Source: Azoarcus sp. PA01
GTDB taxonomy: Bacteria > Pseudomonadota > Gammaproteobacteria > Burkholderiales > Rhodocyclaceae
DNA length: 64,000 nucleotides
Assembly (NCBI GenBank): GCA_001274695.2
Contig: LARU01000002.1
Span: 186,001 to 250,000, forward strand
Direction: 5' to 3'
Shown: piece by piece, positions 57,305 to 64,000 of the stretch
Numbering within the stretch: the stretch's first letter is position 1
Layout: each line of letters starts with the position of its first letter
Notes under the pieces: model-generated
Databases searched by the model: none
What the model was told of the DNA's origin: nothing
Seen by the model: only the letters and a program-made list of their open reading frames with translations
Made by a program: the position numbers and the translations under genes

Positions 57305-58260
57305 GTATCGCTTGCTCCCTCGCTTGCCGGCTGCCCTGCCGGCATCACTGCACTGGGCCGGGCAATCCGGCTGTCGAACGGATGCTCCCGACGCGCGACG
57401 AAGTTCAATATGCGCGCCACATAGGCTCGCGTTTCGGGGTAAGGCGGCACCCCGCGGTAGCGGTCCACCGCGCCTTCGCCGGCATTGTAGCCGGCAGCCG
57501 CAAGCGCGATGTCGCCGCGAAAATACGCAAGCAGCCAGCGCAAATAGGCGAGTCCTCCCTTGATGTTTTCACGCGGATCGAACGGATCGCGGACGTTGAA
57601 GCGGGCGGCCGTGTCCGGAATCAGCTGCATGACGCCCAGTGCATTCTTCGGCGAAACGGCTGCTGCATCGAGCCGCGACTCGGCCAGCGCGATCGCGAGC
57701 GCAAACCGGGGGCTGATCTGATAGGTGGGGGCGAGTTCGATGATCATGCGGGCAATGCGCTGCCGTTCGGCTGACAGCGATCGGATGTGGGTTTCCGGAT
57801 TCCATTCCTGATCGTCGAGCGCGACCGCCGGCGCGGCCTTCAGGCATGGAGGAACCTGCCCGCTGTGACCGCCGGTAAAGCGCAGCATCCGCCGCGCCTG
57901 CATGTCCCCTCGCGCGGCCGCCATCGCGAACAGGGTGCCGGCATATGCATCGCTGCGCTGCGTCCCTCGTCCGTTGGCATACATCCAGCCGAGGGCGTAC
58001 ATCGCTTCCGCATCGCCGAGGCGTGCCGCCTCGCAATAATGCGCGACTGCCCGGGCGGGATTGCGGGGCACGCCCTCGCCATGTTCGTGGGCGACGCCCT
58101 GCTGGACAAGATAGCGTGCATGCGCTGCGAGCTTTGCGTCGGTGCCACCCTGCTCCTTGCGCTCGTCCGCATATGCCGGGGGCGCCATGGCGCCGGCCGC
58201 GAGGACGAAAAGCAGCGCTGCATGACAGCGATCATTGCGGAGTTTGTAGCGTTTCATCAT
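57301..58260 (-). CDS. lytic transglycosylase with Sel1-like repeats
   Basis: 319 residues. Signal peptide to about residue 31, Sel1-like repeats at about 47-125 (AVAHYCEAARLGDAEAMYALGWMYANGRG), and an SLT domain at about 165-290 with catalytic Glu194 in ALAESRLDA followed by GVMQLIPDTAARFNV and AAAGYNAGEGAVDRY. Cleaves peptidoglycan glycan strands, plausibly opening the wall for an export machine. Coupled to the S1C protease gene; upstream, with about 50 bp between, is the nucleotide-sugar dehydrogenase. Confidence 0.9.
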   Translation of the reverse strand: MMKRYKLRNDRCHAALLFVLAAGAMAPPAYADERKEQGGTDAKLAAHARYLVQQGVAHEHGEGVPRNPARAVAHYCEAARLGDAEAMYALGWMYANGRGTQRSDAYAGTLFAMAAARGDMQARRMLRFTGGHSGQVPPCLKAAPAVALDDQEWNPETHIRSLSAERQRIARMIIELAPTYQISPRFALAIALAESRLDAAAVSPKNALGVMQLIPDTAARFNVRDPFDPRENIKGGLAYLRWLLAYFRGDIALAAAGYNAGEGAVDRYRGVPPYPETRAYVARILNFVARREHPFDSRIARPSAVMPAGQPASEGASDT

Positions 58261-58312
58261 CCCCCCAATGGCATTGGCCCGGCTGCCGATACAGGTGTTC
58301 TAGCAGATGCTC

Positions 58313-59593
58313 CTAGAGTCGCCAAACCGTTACACCCGCCTTGGCCAATGCATCGGCGTCATAGGACGATTTCACGTCGGAGAAAACGCCGCCCGGCAGG
58401 AGCTTGCCTGCGAGCTCATCCAGCTGCATATCGAGATAGGGCGCATGGGAAACGGCCGCCACCATTGCCGCAGCCTTCGGCAGCGCTGCCCACGGCTCCA
58501 GACGAATGCCGTATTCGCGGATTGCCTCGGCAGGCGCGGCGACAGGATCATGGACATGCACAGTGCAACCGAAGCTCTCGAGTTCGCGGATCACGTCGAT
58601 GACCTTGCTGTTGCGCAGGTCGGGGCAATTTTCCTTGAACGTGAGCCCCAGCACGATGACATCGCAGCCCCTGATCGAGTGCCCCGCCTGGATCATCTGT
58701 TTGACGGTTTGTTCGGCGACGTATTTCCCCATGCTGTCGTTGATGCGACGCCCGGCCAGAATGACCTGCGGATGATGACCGAGCATTTCCGCCTTGTGCG
58801 TCAGGTAATACGGGTCGACGCCGATGCAGTGACCGCCGACGAGGCCGGGCCGGAACGGCAGGAAGTTCCATTTCGTCCCGGCCGCCCGAAGCACTTCCGT
58901 GGTATCGATTCCGATCTTGTGGAAAATTACCGCCAGTTCGTTCATCAGCGCGATATTGAGATCGCGCTGCGTATTCTCGATGACTTTCGCCGCCTCGGCG
59001 ACCTTGATGGAACTGGCCGGATAAAGCCCGGCGCTTATGATTGCCCCATAGACTTCCTTGACCTTCTGCAGCGTCTGCGGCGTATCGCCTGAAACGACCT
59101 TGACGATTTTCGTCACCGTGCGCTCCTTGTCGCCCGGATTGATGCGCTCAGGTGAATAACCGACAAAGAAATCCTGCTTCCACTTCAACCCCGATTCCCG
59201 TTCGATGATCGGAATGCAGACTTCTTCGGTTGCTCCCGGATACACGGTCGATTCGAACACCACGATCGCCCCGCGCTTGAGGTTGCGTCCCACCGTTTCC
59301 GACGAGCGGATCAAGGGGGTGAAATCCGGCTTGTGAGCAATATCGACCGGCGTTGGCACGGCCACGACGATAAAGTCCGCGTCGCGGATGCAGGCCGGAT
59401 CGGAATGACAACCGAGATGAATCGCGGCGCGAAGATCGTCCGACGACACTTCCCCGGTCGGATCGACGAAGTCGCGGTAAGCCGCGACCTTGTCGGCCGC
59501 GAGGTCGAAGCCGATGGTCTTGAACTTCTTGCCGAACTCGACAGCCAGGGGAAGCCCGACGTAGCCGAGGCCGATCACAGCGAGAGTTGTCAT
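58313..59593 (-). CDS. nucleotide sugar dehydrogenase (TviB/WbpA type)
   Basis: 426 residues. Two-step NAD-dependent oxidation of a UDP-hexose to the uronic acid. Rossmann motif VIGLGYVGLPLA at about 6-17, catalytic Cys256 in GGHCIGVDPYYL, and NFLPFRPG. Closest in character to the Vi-antigen TviB/WbpA group, which oxidises UDP-GlcNAc or UDP-GalNAc, rather than to UDP-glucose dehydrogenase Ugd. Supplies an acidic sugar for an exopolysaccharide. Lies 50 bp downstream of prsT, same strand. Confidence 0.9.
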   Translation of the reverse strand: MTTLAVIGLGYVGLPLAVEFGKKFKTIGFDLAADKVAAYRDFVDPTGEVSSDDLRAAIHLGCHSDPACIRDADFIVVAVPTPVDIAHKPDFTPLIRSSETVGRNLKRGAIVVFESTVYPGATEEVCIPIIERESGLKWKQDFFVGYSPERINPGDKERTVTKIVKVVSGDTPQTLQKVKEVYGAIISAGLYPASSIKVAEAAKVIENTQRDLNIALMNELAVIFHKIGIDTTEVLRAAGTKWNFLPFRPGLVGGHCIGVDPYYLTHKAEMLGHHPQVILAGRRINDSMGKYVAEQTVKQMIQAGHSIRGCDVIVLGLTFKENCPDLRNSKVIDVIRELESFGCTVHVHDPVAAPAEAIREYGIRLEPWAALPKAAAMVAAVSHAPYLDMQLDELAGKLLPGGVFSDVKSSYDADALAKAGVTVWRL

Positions 59594-59643
59594 GGCGGGA
59601 GTCCTTTTTTGATGTTCGTATCGGGGTGTCCGAATCCTGTGCC

Positions 59644-62433
59644 TTACAAGCCCTGCTTCAGACTCGTCACCTGCGCGCGGAGCGGACTGCCTTCGGGTGC
59701 CTGCCGGGCAAGGTGCTCGAGTTCCTTGAGCGCATCGCTTTTGCGATCGGCCTTGAGATATGCCTTGGCGAGATTCAGCCGGATCACTCCCGCTTCCGGC
59801 GCCAAGCTGACGGCCTTGCGCAGGTTGTCGAGGCCCTCGTCACGCTGCCCGTGCTCGACCTGAAGCATCCCCAGCGTATCGAGGATCGCGGGATTGTCGG
59901 GGAACAGGGACAACGCCTGCCGGGCAAGCTCGATCGCTGCCGGATCGCCACGCTGACCGGCGATCCAGGCGAGGTTGTTCATCACGGAAGGGTTGTTCGG
60001 AATGAGCTCGTCGAGCTTTCCGTACAGCTTCCGCGCTTCGTCGAGGCGCCCCTCGGCAACTGCCCGCTCCGCCAGATAGTTGCGCATCGCCACATCCTGT
60101 GGATGCGTGCGTATCCAGTCCGTAGCCGTCTTGGCTGCATCCGCCGCTTTCCCGGCCCTGAACTGGGCGGCATGAAGCTTTACGGCGGCCTGCGGCGATG
60201 CGGCAAGCTGGAGCGCCTTGCCATACGCCTGAACCGCTGGCGTCCAGTTGCCGGCGGCCACGTGGATATCGCCTTCGGCGAGTAGGCCGATGGACTCTTT
60301 CGGACGCTGCCGCTGAACTGTTTTCGCAACGGCCAAAGCCTCCTCGATCCGCTTGTCTTCGACAAACAGGGAGACCAGACGCTGCTGCGCGTCGAGGAAA
60401 TCCGCCTTGTGCTCGAGCGCACGTCGAAGCGAGCGTTCAGCTCCCGAATGATCGTTGGCGAGCCGCTGCAGGTCTGACAGCTTGATCAGCGGACCCGGGG
60501 TCTGGGGCACCAGGCCGGTGAGCTTGTTGAGAGACGAGATCGCCTGCTGCCGATCGCCTGCCGCAAGCTGGGCCTGTGCCAGCAACCCGATCACCTGTAC
60601 ATCCGACGGATGGGCAACTGCCAGCTCCTGCGCTACGGTCAGCGCCTTTTTCGCCTCGCCGGCGACCAGATGATGACGCGTCACCGCGAGCCGCGGCGCT
60701 ACCGCCGATGGATTGGCGCTGGCCGCACGTTCGAGCGCCGAGAGCACTTCGCCGGGTTTGGCTCCCGTGCGCTCCAACATCGTGGCGAGGAACAAATGGG
60801 CGTCGATATTTTTGGGATTGGCTGAAACGATCTTCTCGAATCGCCTCCTGGCATCGTCCGGACGACCGTCGGCAATATCCATTCGGGCGAGATTGGCGGA
60901 CGCGGCGAGGTAGTCCGGATCCAGTTCGAGCGCTTTTTCGAACGCCGCGCGCGCACCCGCGACGTCCTTCTTGCCCATCAGGATTCCGCCCTTCAAGATG
61001 TGGGTCTGCGGATTATCCGGCTGCTTGGCTTCGAGTTGCTGCTGGGTAGCCATCGCCTTGTCGAATTCGCCGCGCCGCAGATGGACGAGAACTAACGCGA
61101 GATCGGCCTGTCCGCCCTCGGACTCGAGGTCGGATGCCGCTTCGAGGTCTGCGATGGCGTGCTCGGCGTCGCCGCCCATCAGGCGTGAAACCCCGAGACG
61201 CGTGCGCGCGCTCGCGTTCTCGGGCTCGGCAGCCGAAACCTTCGCGAAATATTCCGCCGCCCGGTCGAGATCGCCGCTCGCGGTGTAGATCCTCCCCGCA
61301 AGCGCCATCGTCGCACTATCCACCGACGCTGCATCGAGCAGCGGCTGCAACGTCTCCAACGCGCGGCTCGGTTCGCCCGCAACCAGTTGCGACGCCGCTA
61401 ACATACGGCGCGCCAGCACCTGGCGCGGAGCCCGTTTGAGCACCACACCGAGGTGTTCCTGCGCGAGCACTTGCTGGTTCAGGCGGCCGTAGACGACGCC
61501 TGCAAGCAGGCGCGCCGCGAGAAAGTCGGGTGCAAGGCGAACAGCTTCGGCAACATGGTCCCGCGCCTCCGTCATCCGGTTGTTACGGAATTCCACCAGC
61601 GCCTGCAGGTAACGTGTCGACGGATGCCCCGGCGCGATCTTTTTCATCGCATCGAGGCGCGAAACCGCTGCCTCGAACCGGTTTTCCCGCAGCAGCGCCG
61701 ACACGAGGGCAAAGTGGTAGTTGACCGCTTCGGGACGTGCCGCGACTGCAGCCTCGAGAGCAGTCACGACCTCCGCAGGCCGGCTGCGCACCATCATCAC
61801 GTCGGCCCGCAACGCATGCGCTTGCGCAGCGTCGGCCTTGAGCGCGAGGGCCCGGTCCGCCTCGGCGAGCGCCCCGTCGGCATCGCCGCCGAAAAGCTTG
61901 ACGCGCCCCAGGCCGATGCGGCTCTGCGCATCGGACGGCGCCACCGCCACGGCTGCCTCGTAGGAGGCCCTCGCTTTTTCGAGATCCCTCTTCGCGAAAT
62001 AGGCATCCCCGAGCGCCCCGAGCAGCGCCGCCTGGCCGGCCGGATCTTCGAGCACCTTGCCGTCGAACGCCTTCAGCACCTCATCGAACTCTCCGGAGCG
62101 GACCAGGGCACGCGCAAGCAGCGGGCTGACTTGCGCCTCCGGATAACCGCGCTCGGCAGCGCGGCGCAGCTCTTTCACCGCACCGGCAACGTCGCCGTGC
62201 TCCAGATTGATCTGTCCGAGAAGGAAACGTGCCTCGGCAAGACTGCCGTCCTTCTGCAGCGCGTTCTTCAGCTGGATCGCCGCCGCGTTGGTGTCCCCTT
62301 TCGCCAGATATTCCTTCGCCGATCGGAGCATCGTCTCCGGATCGTCGCCGCAGGCGGTGAGCAGCGCCGCGCACAGCGCGGCGGTGGCGATGCGACCCGC
62401 GAAGGACCGCGCTGAAACTTTCCGCTCGGACAC
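59644..62433 (-). CDS. prsT: PEP-CTERM/exosortase system TPR lipoprotein PrsT
   Basis: 929 residues. Lipoprotein signal with lipobox LLTAC (Cys28), followed by an almost continuous array of TPR units (about 35-915) such as ARTRLGVSRLMGGDAEHAIADLEAA and DTLGMLQVEHGQRDEGLDNLRKAVSLAPEAG. This length and lipoprotein/TPR layout are those of PrsT, found in exosortase-containing EPS loci. It is thought to act at the outer membrane in polysaccharide assembly or export. The start lies 2 bp after the prsR stop, so the genes are coupled. Confidence 0.92.
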   Translation of the reverse strand: MSERKVSARSFAGRIATAALCAALLTACGDDPETMLRSAKEYLAKGDTNAAAIQLKNALQKDGSLAEARFLLGQINLEHGDVAGAVKELRRAAERGYPEAQVSPLLARALVRSGEFDEVLKAFDGKVLEDPAGQAALLGALGDAYFAKRDLEKARASYEAAVAVAPSDAQSRIGLGRVKLFGGDADGALAEADRALALKADAAQAHALRADVMMVRSRPAEVVTALEAAVAARPEAVNYHFALVSALLRENRFEAAVSRLDAMKKIAPGHPSTRYLQALVEFRNNRMTEARDHVAEAVRLAPDFLAARLLAGVVYGRLNQQVLAQEHLGVVLKRAPRQVLARRMLAASQLVAGEPSRALETLQPLLDAASVDSATMALAGRIYTASGDLDRAAEYFAKVSAAEPENASARTRLGVSRLMGGDAEHAIADLEAASDLESEGGQADLALVLVHLRRGEFDKAMATQQQLEAKQPDNPQTHILKGGILMGKKDVAGARAAFEKALELDPDYLAASANLARMDIADGRPDDARRRFEKIVSANPKNIDAHLFLATMLERTGAKPGEVLSALERAASANPSAVAPRLAVTRHHLVAGEAKKALTVAQELAVAHPSDVQVIGLLAQAQLAAGDRQQAISSLNKLTGLVPQTPGPLIKLSDLQRLANDHSGAERSLRRALEHKADFLDAQQRLVSLFVEDKRIEEALAVAKTVQRQRPKESIGLLAEGDIHVAAGNWTPAVQAYGKALQLAASPQAAVKLHAAQFRAGKAADAAKTATDWIRTHPQDVAMRNYLAERAVAEGRLDEARKLYGKLDELIPNNPSVMNNLAWIAGQRGDPAAIELARQALSLFPDNPAILDTLGMLQVEHGQRDEGLDNLRKAVSLAPEAGVIRLNLAKAYLKADRKSDALKELEHLARQAPEGSPLRAQVTSLKQGL

Positions 62434-62435
62434 GA

Positions 62436-63794
62436 TCAGTTCTCCTTCTTCAAAGCGAAACGGTTCATGAGGTCGTAAAGCGACGGGCGGCTCACACCGA
62501 GAATGTCCGCGGCGCGAGCGATGTTGCCGTTGGTGCGTGCCAACACCCGCACCACGGCACGCCGTTCCGCCTCGTCGCGTACCTGTCGCAGATTGAGGTG
62601 CTGCAGATCGGGGTCGACGCTGTCCAGCCCCAGATCGTCGGCCGTGATGCGGTTTCCCTCGGCCATGATGACCGCGCGCTTGAGACAGTTCTCCAGTTCC
62701 CGCACGTTGCCAGGCCAGCGATGCGATTCAATTGCCGCCACCGCGTCGTCGCCCAGGTGCATCGTTCCCCGTCGGTTGGCCTGCGCGAAGCGCTGCACGA
62801 AAGCATGGGCGAGAAGCACCGCGTCGCCGTCCCGATCGCGCAGTGGCGGGATTTCGATGACGATTTCGGCAAGCCGGTAATAGAGGTCCTCGCGGAACAG
62901 CCCGGCGCTGATCTGCGCCTTCAGATCGCGGTGCGTCGCGCACACGATCCGCACATCGACCGCGATCTCTTCCCTGCCGCCGATCCTCTCGATGACCCGC
63001 TCCTGCAGGAAACGCAGCAGCTTCGCCTGCAAGGCCATCGGCAGATCGCCAATTTCGTCGAGGAAAAAAGTACCCTTGTGCGCCGCTTCGATCTTGCCCT
63101 GCGTCTGTTTCACGGCCCCGGTAAAAGCCCCTTTCTCGTAGCCGAACAGTTCGCTTTCGAGCAGCGTCTCCGGGATCGCGGCACAGTTGATCGCGACAAA
63201 GCGCTCCTTGGCGCGCGTCGACATCGCGTGCAGGCCGCGCGCCAGGATTTCCTTGCCGGTGCCGCTTTCTCCGAGGAGCGCGATCGTCACGTTCGCCGGC
63301 GCGACTTTCTCGACGGTGCGGCAGACCTTGAGCATCGCCGAATCCCGCGTCAGGACGGCGGACAGACTGCTTCCCTGCAGCGTCGCCAAACGCAGGTTTT
63401 CCATTTGCAGGTCGTGCAGGCGAAAAGCGCGGTCGATCGTCAGGCCGAGCAACTCGGGTTCAAAAGGCTTGCCGAAGAAATCGTAGGCCCCCATCGCGAC
63501 CGCCTTGACCGCGTTTTCGCGGTCATGCTGCCCGGTCAGGACGATGACTTTGGTATCGGGGGCGAGCGCGAGCATCTCCCCCAGCAGGCGAAATCCCTCT
63601 ACCCCGTCATCGGGGGCGGGGGGCAGTCCGAGGTCCATCGTCACGACCGCCGGCTCATGACGCCTCAATTGCGTGATCGCGCTTTCCCGATCGCTCGCAA
63701 CAACTGTTTCGAAAGCGTCGAAAGCCCAGCGCATCTGTTTCTGAAGCGCCGGATCGTCCTCGACGATCAGCAGCGTACGCCGCTTGTCATTCAT
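62436..63794 (-). CDS. prsR: PEP-CTERM system sigma-54-dependent response regulator PrsR
   Basis: 452 residues. NtrC layout: receiver domain with Asp54 in VVTMDLGLPPAPDD; AAA+ domain with Walker A GESGTGKE (175-182), the sigma-54 contact loop GAFTGA (222-227) and Walker B TFFLDEIGD; a C-terminal Fis-type helix-turn-helix (about 405-445, NGNIARAADILGVSRPSLYDLM). Activates RpoN promoters. The two PEP-CTERM genes in this window both have such promoters and are probable targets. Partner kinase PrsK overlaps its start. Confidence 0.95.
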   Translation of the reverse strand: MNDKRRTLLIVEDDPALQKQMRWAFDAFETVVASDRESAITQLRRHEPAVVTMDLGLPPAPDDGVEGFRLLGEMLALAPDTKVIVLTGQHDRENAVKAVAMGAYDFFGKPFEPELLGLTIDRAFRLHDLQMENLRLATLQGSSLSAVLTRDSAMLKVCRTVEKVAPANVTIALLGESGTGKEILARGLHAMSTRAKERFVAINCAAIPETLLESELFGYEKGAFTGAVKQTQGKIEAAHKGTFFLDEIGDLPMALQAKLLRFLQERVIERIGGREEIAVDVRIVCATHRDLKAQISAGLFREDLYYRLAEIVIEIPPLRDRDGDAVLLAHAFVQRFAQANRRGTMHLGDDAVAAIESHRWPGNVRELENCLKRAVIMAEGNRITADDLGLDSVDPDLQHLNLRQVRDEAERRAVVRVLARTNGNIARAADILGVSRPSLYDLMNRFALKKEN

Positions 63795-64000
63795 GATTTT
63801 CGCGTACCTTTTCCCGTATAGCTGGCAAATCCGGATCGGCCCGGGCAGAAACGGGCAATACCACGGTCACGCAGGTCCCGCGCCCCGCTTCACTGTCAAA
63901 ATGAATGCGGCCTCCCAGTTCGTGAATGTACTGCTGGGTCTCGTAGACCCCAATACCCATTCCCGTGGATTTACTTGTGTGAAACGGCTTGAACAGGCGC
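63787..64000 (-). CDS. prsK: PEP-CTERM system histidine kinase PrsK, C-terminal end only
   Basis: The last 70 codons of a histidine kinase, entering from the right edge: RLFKPFHTSKSTGMGIGVYE, then the ATP-lid/G2 region QQYIHELGGRIHFDSEAGRGTCVTVVLP, and a stop overlapping the prsR start by 3-8 bp. The GMGIGVYETQQYIHELGG wording is that of the PrsK family rather than generic NtrB. The sensor and phospho-acceptor parts are outside the window. Confidence 0.88.
   Translation of the reverse strand, partial: RLFKPFHTSKSTGMGIGVYETQQYIHELGGRIHFDSEAGRGTCVTVVLPVSARADPDLPAIREKVRENHE

Overview
The window looks like chromosomal DNA of a GC-rich betaproteobacterium of the Rhodocyclales, of the Azoarcus/Aromatoleum/Thauera type. 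This is inferred from the high GC content, the gene neighbourhoods (ilvB-ilvH-ilvC-psd-pssA-leuA; rpsP-rimM-trmD-rplS), an SHP-type cytochrome operon, and the PEP-CTERM/exosortase machinery (prsK-prsR-prsT plus two PEP-CTERM proteins). No phage, plasmid, IS or CRISPR locus was seen. Most of the window is ordinary housekeeping chromosome, with a more accessory stretch at about 31.6-33.6 kb and 40.9-47.7 kb.

Layout: 0-2.3 kb, end of a deoxynucleoside kinase gene with panB and panC. 2.4-5.6 kb, a CBS-domain protein and aminopeptidase N. 5.8-7.6 kb, a leftward sigma factor/DUF3619/DUF3106/RDD operon. 7.7-12.8 kb, ilvB-ilvH-ilvC, a strong terminator, psd and pssA. 12.9-16.4 kb, a TerB/DUF697 protein, a palindromic repeat element and a PepSY/response regulator/kinase operon, which is divergent from an oxygen-binding cytochrome (SHP), diheme cytochrome and membrane flavocytochrome operon (16.6-18.9 kb). 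19.0-20.7 kb, a leucine-rich leader peptide followed by leuA. 20.8-24.5 kb, DUF2069, WrbA-like and YihY genes and a frameshifted hypothetical gene. 24.7-26.8 kb, rpsP-rimM-trmD-rplS. 26.9-31.6 kb, lptG/lptF divergent from pepA-holC-hypothetical. 32-33.2 kb, a secreted CAP/RTX protein beside a relic of a type I secretion adaptor. 33.6-40.7 kb, valS, tusA-like, bepA-like, moaC, alkA and ogt, with an orphan structured-RNA candidate between moaC and alkA.

40.9-44.9 kb holds a tightly coupled operon of a PP-loop ATPase, an acyl-adenylating ligase and a thioester-reductase-like protein; its product is unknown. 45.1-47.7 kb holds two tandem PEP-CTERM genes, each behind an almost identical sigma-54 (-24/-12) promoter. 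Between them lies a decayed fragment of the 3' end of prpE, showing that the pair arose by a tandem duplication that included that end. The sigma-54-dependent regulator PrsR encoded at the right end of the window is the obvious candidate activator. 47.7-52 kb holds prpE, a response regulator with a degenerate GGDEF domain, and an AcuI/YhdH oxidoreductase (propionyl-CoA side). 52.2-56.5 kb holds an ABC-F ATPase, a Gcr-family membrane protein and tRNA-Arg(CCU). 56.5-64 kb holds an S1C protease, a Sel1/SLT transglycosylase, a nucleotide-sugar dehydrogenase and the prsT-prsR-prsK genes, which run off the end of the window and probably belong to an exopolysaccharide/exosortase locus continuing beyond it.
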